Source: Nitrospirales bacterium (GTDB taxonomy: Bacteria; Nitrospirota; Nitrospiria; Nitrospirales; UBA8639). Taken from it: 64,000 bases of DNA. Within the stretch, counting starts at the first letter, position 1. Each line of letters opens with the position of its first letter. The stretch is from the NCBI GenBank assembly GCA_021604005.1, contig BQIV01000002.1, positions 62,001-126,000 of the forward strand, given 5' to 3'. Positions 55,456 through 63,217 of this stretch are shown here, one piece after another. Under the pieces are notes generated by a model. That model worked only from the letters and a program-made list of their open reading frames with translations, made no database searches and had not been told where the DNA came from. The position numbers were made by a program, and so were the translations under genes.

Positions 55456-56031
55456 TTATCCGCGCATGCGAATGATAATAGCCCCCATGAAATCGTCTTT
55501 TTTCCAATCACGTTTGGTGGTTTTGGGATGCTGGTTATGACAATCGGCACAACCCTGGGAAATGGCGAAATCCGCAGACATGCCTTTAAATTGCGTGCCA
55601 TCTTGGAACGTCAGCATCTTTTCTTTCCCACTTGCAAGCCTGGTTAACATTTCTTTTTCCATTGGAGTCTTGGCTTGGTTACTTTTGTACAGCGGATACG
55701 TCCCGACAAGTGACAATTCATACCCTTGGATTTCATAGCCTAAAGCTTTCACGTACTGTGCAGGCAACATCACGGCATGATCTTCTTTGACCCAGTTTTC
55801 CGACGTCTTCATTCCTGACGCTTTCACTTTGCGAAGAACACTTTGCGAATAAATCGTTCGTGCCGCTCTGACTGTTGCAAGAATATACTTGGTCATCGCA
55901 TCTCGATCGAGGGTAAAGTCCTTGGTCATCGCAGCCTGCCCGTTCGAGAAAAACGTCATGCCGCCAATCACCACGATCATCATCGCCGTGATGATCACGG
56001 ACCAGACTCGCTTCTTTATTAGGCTTTTCAT
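55456..56031 (-). CDS. Stand-alone Tll0287-like (DUF3365) c-type haem protein
   Basis: 191 residues from ATG 56031 (AAAGGAG upstream). An N-terminal membrane/signal segment (~9-28, possible cleavage after GQA) exports the protein. The body has an LVGTYPLYKSNQAKTPMEKEML stretch and CADCH at 161-165 followed by KKDDFMGAIII, the pattern of Tll0287-like sensors that bind haem c in the periplasm. It is of the same domain family as the sensor part of the receptor at 28.8 kb. Between a receptor gene and cheR, it may present a redox or gas signal to the set 3 receptor. Confidence 0.8.
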   Translation of the reverse strand: MKSLIKKRVWSVIITAMMIVVIGGMTFFSNGQAAMTKDFTLDRDAMTKYILATVRAARTIYSQSVLRKVKASGMKTSENWVKEDHAVMLPAQYVKALGYEIQGYELSLVGTYPLYKSNQAKTPMEKEMLTRLASGKEKMLTFQDGTQFKGMSADFAISQGCADCHNQHPKTTKRDWKKDDFMGAIIIRMRG

Positions 56032-56070
56032 AGAGTCTCCTTTTCTAGGTTTTGAAATCATCGTGCAATG

Positions 56071-56186
56071 CAAAACGGTAGACGGAAAACATAAGGTAAA
56101 ATTGCTCCTCTAGTTTGCATCGTCTGTCTGTCGGTTTATTTCTCCAAATCTTTCCGTCTCACGTTTTCCGTTTTTCGCCTTACGGC
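56071..56186. repeat. Facing heptamer-repeat arrays between the receptor and the haem-protein gene
   Basis: Left arm caaaacg-gtagacg-gaaaac (56071-56090), right arm tttccg-tctcacg-ttttccg-tttttcg (ending ~56177). gacggaaaac and gttttccgtt are inverted copies. The right arm reaches the receptor stop. Confidence 0.6.
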
Positions 56187-56188
56187 TT

Positions 56189-59122
56189 TCAGAATTCCTC
56201 AAAAAAGTCATCATCCCGTTGCCGGCGATCATGACCGTTTCCGGAACCAACACCCGCTTTCTCCGGTTCAGATGCAGACGACGATTGAGCCGGAACTGGT
56301 GACGACTTTGCGGAGGTGTGAGCCGTTTTCTGCTGGGCGACTGAGCCCATTGACTTCGCTGGTTCGCTTCCACTCCGCTTGACTTGCTGAACGCGACCAC
56401 CTACCGCACCACTCGACTTCGCAGACCCAGCATCATCAGTTTTGAAAAATGCGACCTGCGTCAACAGCTCACCGGCTTGCTGCCGCATGGATTGCGACGC
56501 GGAAGTCGTTTGTTCCACCAACGCCGCGTTTTGCTGCGTCGACTGGTCCATCTGAATGACGGCCTTGTTGACTTGATCGATACCGGCCGCTTGTTCCTGT
56601 GAGGCCGCGCTGATCTCTGAAATAATATCCGTCACACGTTTCACGGAGTTCACGATTTCCTCTAAGGTTTGTCCGGATTGGTTCACGAGTTCGCTTCCGT
56701 CTCCAACTTTTTGGACTGATTCATTAATAAGCGTTTTAATCTCCTTCGCAGCCGTCGCCGATCGTCCGGCCAAATTCCGGACTTCAGAGGCCACAACCGC
56801 AAATCCACGACCCTGTTCTCCCGCACGGGCGGCTTCAACAGCCGCATTCAACGCCAAGAGGTTCGTTTGGAAGGCAATCTCATCGATCACATTGATAATA
56901 TCTGCAATTTTCTTACTGCTCTTGTTGATTTCACTCATGGCATCGACGGCTTTTTCCGTTACCGCCCCGCCTTTCTCCGCGACTTCGCGGGCCGCGACAG
57001 CCAATTGATTGGCCTGTTTCGCATTATCCGCGTTTTGCTTGATCGTCGACGTCATTTCCTCCATCGACGCACTGGTTTCTTCCAACGCCGAGGCTTGTTG
57101 CGATGTCCGTTGCGAGAGATCCTCATTGCCACTGGTAATTTCCTGAGAAGCCGTACTGACACTGTCGGCCCCTTCCCGTACGGCCGCCACAATGCCCGTC
57201 AGGTTTTTAATGGCTGAATTCAAACTTTGCTTAATCTTGTTAAATTCACCCTCATAGTTCCCATCCATCGTTTTGGATAAATGCCCTTCCGATAGACCTT
57301 GCAGCACTTCCGTGGCCTCTTTCAATGGAGAGACAATGGCATCCAGGAGACGATTCACTCCGCCAGAAAGGCTCTTGAAGAATCCTTCAAACTGGTCCGC
57401 ATCGATGCGATTCGATAAGTCACCGGCCGCGGCAGCCCCGATTAATTGATCCACTTCCTTTTCGGCTTTCTTTTGCGCGGTAATATCGGACCACTCCAGC
57501 ACATTGCCCAAATATTCTCCATCCGTCGACATAATGGCTGCCGCATTTAGATCCATCATTAAAGGCCCAACTTGAATTTCAGCACGATACGGCAGATTAC
57601 GTGGATCATCTAATAATTTCCGTTGGTGAGACGGATTCTTATGATATTGATCGATACTCGACCCCACCATCTTGGATGCGTCGAAACCCGGTATGCCCTT
57701 TTGGATGTCGCTTTCATGTTTTTTCAGCGTCTTAGCCGAGGCATTATTTTGATAGATGATTTGATAGTTGCGATCACAGACCAATACATTGGTACTGGCA
57801 TTATCCAATGCCGTCTTAATCCGCATCATTTCATTTGCGGCTTGCTGTTGTTTCGTGATACTACTTTGAATTTCCGACGCCATTTGGTTGAATGCATCGC
57901 CCAATTGCCCTATCTCGTCCTTGGATTTCACATCCACGCGAGCATCATAGTCACCTGAGGACATTTTTTCCGCTGCGGATTGTACCCGAACAACCTGTTG
58001 CGCTCCTGTCCGTCCGACATACCAACCAATCGGTACGATCAGGGCTAAACAAATCAACCCGGTTTGCATCACACTGGTTTGCACACTATTAGCGTCGGCT
58101 AAGGCTTCCTCTTCAGGCACACGTACCACCATCGACCAGCTCATGCCCGGAAATCCCATCGATCCCTTCAGATGAGTATACCCTGCCACTTGAGAAATGC
58201 CTTTTCTCGCATGCATCTCCGTTAGATATCCCTCTTTTCCGACAACCGCTTCCTTGACCGAGGGCACCCCCATTTCTATGAGATTGGTATTGAGTAACAC
58301 ATCAAAATTTCGCGGAACATCCTCCGTCCCATAGGTGGTCGGATCAAAATCCACAAGCACCCGTCCCTTGGGATCAAGAAGCGTAATCTCCGCTCCAGGA
58401 TATCCAAGAGATTTCATCGATCGATACGTCATAAGAAACATCTGTTCAATGCCACGCATGTTGGTCCGATTCGTCCAATAACCTACGACTTCGCCGTTGT
58501 GACCATAGACCGGCGCCGAGAATCCCATGACATAGCCGTCTCGTCCTGTCGCTTGGGCCACATCCTTATCAATGTGCGTATCTTCGATGTAGGTTCCCGT
58601 CCATGTGTCATTGCCAGAAGAAGTATAGGGTCGTTTTGTCGTATACTCCCCCTTTTCGAGCGCTTTAAACCAGGGAGATTGACTGTAATTTTTCTCGAAA
58701 ATAAATTGACTGTCTATTGGATTGCCTTCCGCATCTTGGTTATTCACGGCAACCACATCACCGCGCGTATCCACCATAATCAACAAATCGTAAATCCCGT
58801 ACGCTGCCGCGTATTTATTCATGGTCTGACTTATCGTATTATACGGCGTGGGGTCATACCACTGAGAAATTCGATGTACGGCATCGTTGTACCCGAACGC
58901 CTGGACATCGCCATAGCGTTCGGCAAGATTTCGATCGATCTTATCGGATAAGGCTTCCGCCACCGTTTGAAATCGCAGACCGACTCCCGCCTTCATGTCT
59001 TCTCCAGCGTTGTAGGCAATCAACCCGACCGCCGCCATTGGGATCACACCAAAGATCAGGAATATCGTGACCAATTTGGCCGCAATTCCCCACGTTAGAA
59101 AGGTTTGCATCATCTGTTTCAT
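56189..59122 (-). CDS. Methyl-accepting chemotaxis protein, Cache-HAMP-PAS with C-terminal docking pentapeptide (set 3)
   Basis: 977 residues from ATG 59122, preceded by a G-rich ribosome site; the frame runs 39 codons further up without family content. TM1, a periplasmic dCache-type domain paralogous to the other two ([27 protein letters not shown]), TM2, HAMP, PAS with [12 protein letters not shown], further HAMP-like segments (GDLSNRI, GHLSKTM), then a Tsr-like tip [40 protein letters not shown]. After a Ser/Ala/Pro linker the protein ends in FFEEF, fitting the x-[HFYW]-x-x-[HFYW] CheR/CheD tether. Confidence 0.93.
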   Translation of the reverse strand: MKQMMQTFLTWGIAAKLVTIFLIFGVIPMAAVGLIAYNAGEDMKAGVGLRFQTVAEALSDKIDRNLAERYGDVQAFGYNDAVHRISQWYDPTPYNTISQTMNKYAAAYGIYDLLIMVDTRGDVVAVNNQDAEGNPIDSQFIFEKNYSQSPWFKALEKGEYTTKRPYTSSGNDTWTGTYIEDTHIDKDVAQATGRDGYVMGFSAPVYGHNGEVVGYWTNRTNMRGIEQMFLMTYRSMKSLGYPGAEITLLDPKGRVLVDFDPTTYGTEDVPRNFDVLLNTNLIEMGVPSVKEAVVGKEGYLTEMHARKGISQVAGYTHLKGSMGFPGMSWSMVVRVPEEEALADANSVQTSVMQTGLICLALIVPIGWYVGRTGAQQVVRVQSAAEKMSSGDYDARVDVKSKDEIGQLGDAFNQMASEIQSSITKQQQAANEMMRIKTALDNASTNVLVCDRNYQIIYQNNASAKTLKKHESDIQKGIPGFDASKMVGSSIDQYHKNPSHQRKLLDDPRNLPYRAEIQVGPLMMDLNAAAIMSTDGEYLGNVLEWSDITAQKKAEKEVDQLIGAAAAGDLSNRIDADQFEGFFKSLSGGVNRLLDAIVSPLKEATEVLQGLSEGHLSKTMDGNYEGEFNKIKQSLNSAIKNLTGIVAAVREGADSVSTASQEITSGNEDLSQRTSQQASALEETSASMEEMTSTIKQNADNAKQANQLAVAAREVAEKGGAVTEKAVDAMSEINKSSKKIADIINVIDEIAFQTNLLALNAAVEAARAGEQGRGFAVVASEVRNLAGRSATAAKEIKTLINESVQKVGDGSELVNQSGQTLEEIVNSVKRVTDIISEISAASQEQAAGIDQVNKAVIQMDQSTQQNAALVEQTTSASQSMRQQAGELLTQVAFFKTDDAGSAKSSGAVGGRVQQVKRSGSEPAKSMGSVAQQKTAHTSAKSSPVPAQSSSASEPEKAGVGSGNGHDRRQRDDDFFEEF

Positions 59123-59204
59123 GGCACCCTCACCCCCCTTTGATTGCTGTATAAATGTCTGAGTCTGTTGTAACCCGTTGCGATGTGTTTTCATCATACC
59201 TATC

Positions 59205-59711
59205 CTATTCCGCGCGGTTCGCCGTGACAGCCTCGACATCCGTGTCGGCCATCACCCGATCGATATCCAGTAAAGTCACCAGCCGATCATTCGCATTCCC
59301 AATACCCGACACAAAGGTAATATCCGCTTTGTGTCCCAACTCCGGAGGAGGTTGAATGTCTTTGCTAGCTAACTCCAAAACATCCGAGACCGCATCGACG
59401 AGAAATCCCATCACCCGGTCTCTGACATTCACGACCACAATTACGGTAAACGCCGTCGGCTCGGTCGGCTCCATCCCGAATTTCAATCGAAGGTCGACGA
59501 TTGGAACGATCGTTCCTCGCAGATTGAGCACTCCCTTGACATAATCTGGAGTATTGGGGATTTTCGTAACGGCGGTGTACCCTTTAATTTCTTGAACCTT
59601 GAGAATATCCACGCCATAATGTTCTTCGGCTAAATCAAACGTCAGATATTGTTGACTATCCGTATTCAGCCCGATTTGATTGACCGTCGCCTCTGCCGTC
59701 TCTGTGGACAT
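59205..59711 (-). CDS. cheW: Chemotaxis adaptor CheW (set 3)
   Basis: 168 residues. [46 protein letters not shown] is very close to E. coli-type CheW, followed by [14 protein letters not shown] and [20 protein letters not shown] precedes the ATG. It is paired with the Tsr-like receptor 82 bases downstream. Confidence 0.96.
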   Translation of the reverse strand: MSTETAEATVNQIGLNTDSQQYLTFDLAEEHYGVDILKVQEIKGYTAVTKIPNTPDYVKGVLNLRGTIVPIVDLRLKFGMEPTEPTAFTVIVVVNVRDRVMGFLVDAVSDVLELASKDIQPPPELGHKADITFVSGIGNANDRLVTLLDIDRVMADTDVEAVTANRAE

Positions 59712-59724
59712 GAAATCCTCCTTC

Positions 59725-60031
59725 TTAATCAGTAAGGGAGTAAGGAGTGAAGGGGTAGGCGAAAGAGAAACCTCTCGATAGCTCTTTCATCATGCATTTC
59801 ATCCCTCACCCCTCATCCTTTTCACTTCGCTTTCAATTTCACCATATATAGCCGGTTCTAATACCTTCCACTGGTTGAACCGTTGTACCGCGCTAAGGTA
59901 GTTGTATGCTTCTGTTTGGAACTTATTTGGATTCGCTATACTCATGAACGCTTTTTCTTGCCCTCTTCTTTCCCGCTTCTCGTTTCACGTTTCCCGCTTC
60001 ACGCCCCACGCTTCACTCTTCACGCCTCAGG
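59725..60031. repeat. Heptamer-repeat arrays flanking a small ORF
   Basis: The right array (59969-60031) is the clearest in the window: tttcccg, cttctcg, tttcacg, tttcccg, cttcacg, ccccacg, cttcact, cttcacg, cctcagg, all in register and running into the cheA stop codon. The left array (59730-59830) contains gagtaag/gagtgaa units and, in reverse, cctcacc-cctcatc-cttttca. The 48-residue ORF lies between them and its last codons are part of the left array. Confidence 0.7.
59799..59945 (-). CDS. Putative 48-residue protein between cheA and cheW (set 3)
   Basis: ATG at 59945, TGA at 59801. The peptide is MSIANPNKFQTEAYNYLSAV... and ends KRMRGEG; the first ~40 residues have ordinary composition and look like one amphipathic helical unit rich in aromatic residues, while the last seven are encoded by heptamer-repeat DNA. 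The ribosome site is weak (AAGAAAAAG). No family recognised. It fits the operon's strand and spacing, so a small adaptor or a remnant are both possible. Confidence 0.4.
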   Translation of the reverse strand: MSIANPNKFQTEAYNYLSAVQRFNQWKVLEPAIYGEIESEVKRMRGEG

Positions 60032-62141
60032 CAGCTTCAATCTTTGCCATTCTGGATAATTTGACAAGACTCGGCACATCAAGAATGAGCGCCACCTGTC
60101 CATCGCCCAAAATGGTCGCTCCCGATATACCTTCTATTTTTTGAAAATTCTGTTCCAGACTCTTGATCACCACTTGCTGTTGACCTGTCAGCTCATCAAC
60201 AAAAAGCGCAACGCGTTTTCCTTCTGATTCCACGATCACTAATAACGCCTCTGCCGGATCGGTAAACTCCGGCTGCACACCAAAGACATCGTACAGCCGT
60301 ACCATCGGCACCCATTCTCCACGAAGGTTAAAGACTTCCCCTTTGCCGACGACCGTCTGCAGATCGGTGTGTTTCGGTCGAATGGATTCGGTCACGGAAA
60401 TAAGCGGAATGATATAATTTTCTTGCGCGACACGAACCGTCATGCCATCAATAATGGCTAAGGTCAACGGAAGCTTGAGGGTCAGTTTCGACCCTTTCCC
60501 TTCAACAGACTGAATGGCCACACTTCCGCCCAACGCTTCAATATTCCGTTTCACGACATCCATGCCGACTCCCCGGCCGGAAATATCGGTAATAGTATCC
60601 GCTGTGGAAAAACCTGGCCGAAAGATTAACAACCAGACCTCTTCATCCGTCAGGGATTCACCCTCGGTAATCAATCCTTTCTCAATCGCCTTGTTGAGAA
60701 TCTTCTGTTTATTCAGGCCGCGACCATCATCTTCCACGCTAATACAAATATTTCCGCCATCGTGCAGCGCATTGAGCCGAATGGTTCCCAATTCCAGTTT
60801 TCCTGCCGCGGTGCGTTCTTCCGGACCTTCAAGACCATGGTCGGCCGAATTTCTAACCAAATGCGTTAAGGGATCCCCAATGGCCTCGATCAACGTCTTA
60901 TCTAATTCCGTGTCTTCGCCGGACATGACCAATTGAATTTTTTTGCCACTCTTACTCGCCAGATCGCGAACCAAACGTGGAAACCGGTTGAACGCCGTCG
61001 CCCCTATCGGCACCATGCGAATGGACATGACCCGCTCCTGCAGTTCCCGTGTGTTGCGTTCCAACTGAATGATACGCTCTTGCAGCACCGGCAATTGATT
61101 CATGGTGAACTTCTCGCCGAGATCGGTAATCATGGACTGCGTAATGACCAGCTCTCCCACGAGATTAATCAATTTGTCGATTTTTTCCGTGTCTACCCGA
61201 ATCGACGCCGTTTCGCTTTTCTTCATCTGTTGCTGTTTGGTCAACGCTTGATTGACCTGTTGCGGCGATACGGCTTTCTCTTCTACTAAAATCTGACCTA
61301 ACGGTTTCTGCTTTTCGAGCGCCGTCTCAATCTGTGCCGGAGACGCAGCGCCTTCATCCACAAGGATTTCTCCGATGGTTTTATAGCCCTCTTCTTCCGT
61401 GGGATGCGCTTCACTGTCGGTAAACGTCAGCTCACTCCCATCACGAACAAAATCGAACACGGCATCCAGATCTTTCACCGGCTTGTCCGTCTCTAATAGA
61501 ACGGTCCATGCCAAATAACAGCATTCGGCATCCAGATCGGACAGCGGTGGCAGCGCACCGGCATCGACGCGTAATTCTTTGAGTACCCCGAAACCTTCAA
61601 GTTCTCTAAAGATCTGTGCCGGATCAAGGCCGCGTTGAAATAACTCGACCAATGGTTTCCAGAATATCGTGACGATCCGTGACGTCGGGGGGCCTGACTC
61701 GGCAGCAGGTGCCAGCGGGGTTTCCGCCGGACTGGAGGGACCGTCAACAGGAGCCGCTTCACAACAGGCAACGAGTTTTTCTTCGATCACGCGGATACCG
61801 GCTTCATCGTAGGCATCACCGCTATGCGCAACGTCTAATAATGTCTTCAATCCATCCAAGGCCTGCAGAAGAAGATCGATAATATTTTTCGTCACCAGCA
61901 TCTGGCTGTTGCGCAATTTATCCAAGATGTTTTCCATCTTGTGCGTCAAGCCGCCGATCGCCGTAAAGTTAAACATCCCGGCATTCCCCTTGATGGAGTG
62001 CGCAGCCCGGAATATTCGATTTAATAAGTCGAGATCGGTCGGCCGTTGCTCTAACTCCAGAAGCCCTGTCTCCATTGTCTCAACGTGTTCAGCGGATTCC
62101 TCGAAGAAGGATTCTTGAAAATGAGAAAGATCAACAGCCAT
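60027..62141 (-). CDS. cheA: Chemotaxis histidine kinase CheA (set 3)
   Basis: 704 residues from ATG 62141, seven bases after GAGG. Hpt with H48 (AAHSIKGNAG), a P2-like domain (TIFWKPLVELFQRGLDPAQIFREL), two short repeated helical hairpins in the linker (IGEILVDEGAASPAQIETAL and LGQILVEEKAVSPQQVNQAL), P3 helices (IDKLINLVGELVITQSMI), HATPase (HLVRNSADHGLE, EDDGRGLN, ITDISGRGVGMDVV) and a CheW-like end. The layout is that of proteobacterial CheA; it should pair with the set 3 CheW, CheY and tail-bearing receptor. Confidence 0.96.
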   Translation of the reverse strand: MAVDLSHFQESFFEESAEHVETMETGLLELEQRPTDLDLLNRIFRAAHSIKGNAGMFNFTAIGGLTHKMENILDKLRNSQMLVTKNIIDLLLQALDGLKTLLDVAHSGDAYDEAGIRVIEEKLVACCEAAPVDGPSSPAETPLAPAAESGPPTSRIVTIFWKPLVELFQRGLDPAQIFRELEGFGVLKELRVDAGALPPLSDLDAECCYLAWTVLLETDKPVKDLDAVFDFVRDGSELTFTDSEAHPTEEEGYKTIGEILVDEGAASPAQIETALEKQKPLGQILVEEKAVSPQQVNQALTKQQQMKKSETASIRVDTEKIDKLINLVGELVITQSMITDLGEKFTMNQLPVLQERIIQLERNTRELQERVMSIRMVPIGATAFNRFPRLVRDLASKSGKKIQLVMSGEDTELDKTLIEAIGDPLTHLVRNSADHGLEGPEERTAAGKLELGTIRLNALHDGGNICISVEDDGRGLNKQKILNKAIEKGLITEGESLTDEEVWLLIFRPGFSTADTITDISGRGVGMDVVKRNIEALGGSVAIQSVEGKGSKLTLKLPLTLAIIDGMTVRVAQENYIIPLISVTESIRPKHTDLQTVVGKGEVFNLRGEWVPMVRLYDVFGVQPEFTDPAEALLVIVESEGKRVALFVDELTGQQQVVIKSLEQNFQKIEGISGATILGDGQVALILDVPSLVKLSRMAKIEAA

Positions 62142-62184
62142 GCTCAACCTCTAGCCTAATTAGAGTAAACAGTGAAATATATTC

Positions 62185-62226
62185 ATTTTCGTAAAACGGA
62201 AAACGTGAAACGTTAGACGAAACGGG
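62185..62226. repeat. Heptamer array, left partner around the broken four-helix-bundle gene
   Basis: aaaacgg-aaaacgt-gaaacgt-tagacga-aacggga in register. It is the inverted counterpart of the array at 62656-62725; together they bracket the interrupted gene at 62255-62620. Confidence 0.65.
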
Positions 62227-62254
62227 ATTCAAAAATTGTCAGTCAAGCAACGTT

Positions 62255-62620
62255 CTAGCTCGACAAGCTCTTTTGCTTCCGAATCAACCCACTAATGAGT
62301 TGATCAATTCGAGTCATTTTTTCATCTATGAGAACCCAATCTTGGCAATCGATACACTTCAATTGTTTCGCTAGTTCACATTGCGTATCTCATTTACTTA
62401 ATGACCCTTTTGCTACGTATAGGTATTGGAGAAATTCTTTGCGGCTCCGTCGTGCAGCTCCTTCGGCGATGTTACTTGGAATACTGATCGCTGATCGACG
62501 CATTTGCGCGGTGAGCACAAATGCTTCATCAGTTGGAAATACCTTCGTTTGCTGATATACGACTTCAGTCAATTCCATTGATAATTTCCATGCGTCAAGT
62601 TGCTTATGTGGCTTATTCAT
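62255..62620 (-). pseudogene. Four-helix-bundle (S23/IVS-encoded) family gene broken by one in-frame TGA
   Basis: The first 76 codons give MNKPHKQLDAWKLSMELTEV..., with RRSAISIPSNIAEGAARRS and FLQYLYVAKGSLS, the signature of the four-helix-bundle proteins first seen in 23S rRNA intervening sequences. A TGA at 62390-62392 stops it where the family continues GSL-x-E-x-x-T-Q. In the same frame the sequence resumes at once with DTQCELAKQL and runs 44 codons to TAG, restoring the usual ~120 residues. So there is one nonsense change and no frameshift. Function of the family is unclear; it is often accessory. Confidence 0.8.
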
Positions 62621-62655
62621 TCCAAACTAGGGAAAAACTTCGCAATTGTACGCTT

Positions 62656-62725
62656 TCTGTTTTTCCGTTCTCGTCTTCCGTTTCCCGTCTTCCGTTTCAC
62701 GTTTTCCGTTTCACTCATCAGGCTT
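62656..62725. repeat. Heptamer array, right partner next to the cheY stop
   Basis: Units read ttttccg, ttctcg(t), cttccgt, ttcccgt, cttccgt, ttcacgt, tttccgt, ttcactc, nine near-perfect 7-base steps ending about 7 bases before the cheY stop. It faces the array at 62185-62226. Confidence 0.7.
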
Positions 62726-62731
62726 TTTCGC

Positions 62732-63109
62732 TCACGCCGGCAACACCTTTCCGATTGTGGCAAGCATTTGGTCCGGGTTGAACGGCTTGACGATCCAGCC
62801 TGTCGCCCCCGCACTTTGCCCTTCTTTCTTTTTGTCCGCCGCCGACTCGGTCGTCAACATCAACACCGGCGTAAACTTATGAGCCGCCATACCCCGGATC
62901 GCTTTAATGAGGGATATGCCATCCATATTAGGCATGTTCAAATCCGTGATGACGAGATTAGGCTTGGCCCCACCGTTGAGTTTTTCCACAGCTTCCTGAC
63001 CATCCCCAGCCTCTACGACGTCAAACCCCGCTCCCTTCAACGTGAACGTCACCATTTGTCGCATCGAGACTGAATCGTCAACCACTAATACCGTCTTCCC
63101 CATGGCCAT
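62732..63109 (-). CDS. cheY: CheY-like response regulator (set 3)
   Basis: 125 residues. Receiver with DD at 11-12, phosphosite D56 (ITDLNMPNMDG), a Thr in MLTTES and KP at VKPFNPDQ. TVLVVDDSVSMRQMVTFTLKGAGFDVVEA is the pattern of CheY forms encoded next to proteobacterial-type cheA-cheW sets. GGAG six bases before the ATG supports the start. Confidence 0.95.
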   Translation of the reverse strand: MAMGKTVLVVDDSVSMRQMVTFTLKGAGFDVVEAGDGQEAVEKLNGGAKPNLVITDLNMPNMDGISLIKAIRGMAAHKFTPVLMLTTESAADKKKEGQSAGATGWIVKPFNPDQMLATIGKVLPA

Positions 63110-63217
63110 ACCTCGCTCCGGTTAGGTTCGGTGACAGTCGTTCTCTGCCCCGACGCTTCATATCTTGTTGTTGTTCAAAACTCACGTCTGTTTCAGACTT
63201 CCCTAATTCTTATACAA

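Noticed and set aside
56110-56400. 96-codon minus-strand frame overlapping the end of the set 3 receptor
   Set aside because: Different frame of the Ser/Ala/Pro linker region and repeat spacer; low-complexity basic peptide, no ribosome site.
59969-60031. CRISPR array
   Set aside because: Units are 7 bases, degenerate and contiguous, with no spacers of constant length and no cas genes.
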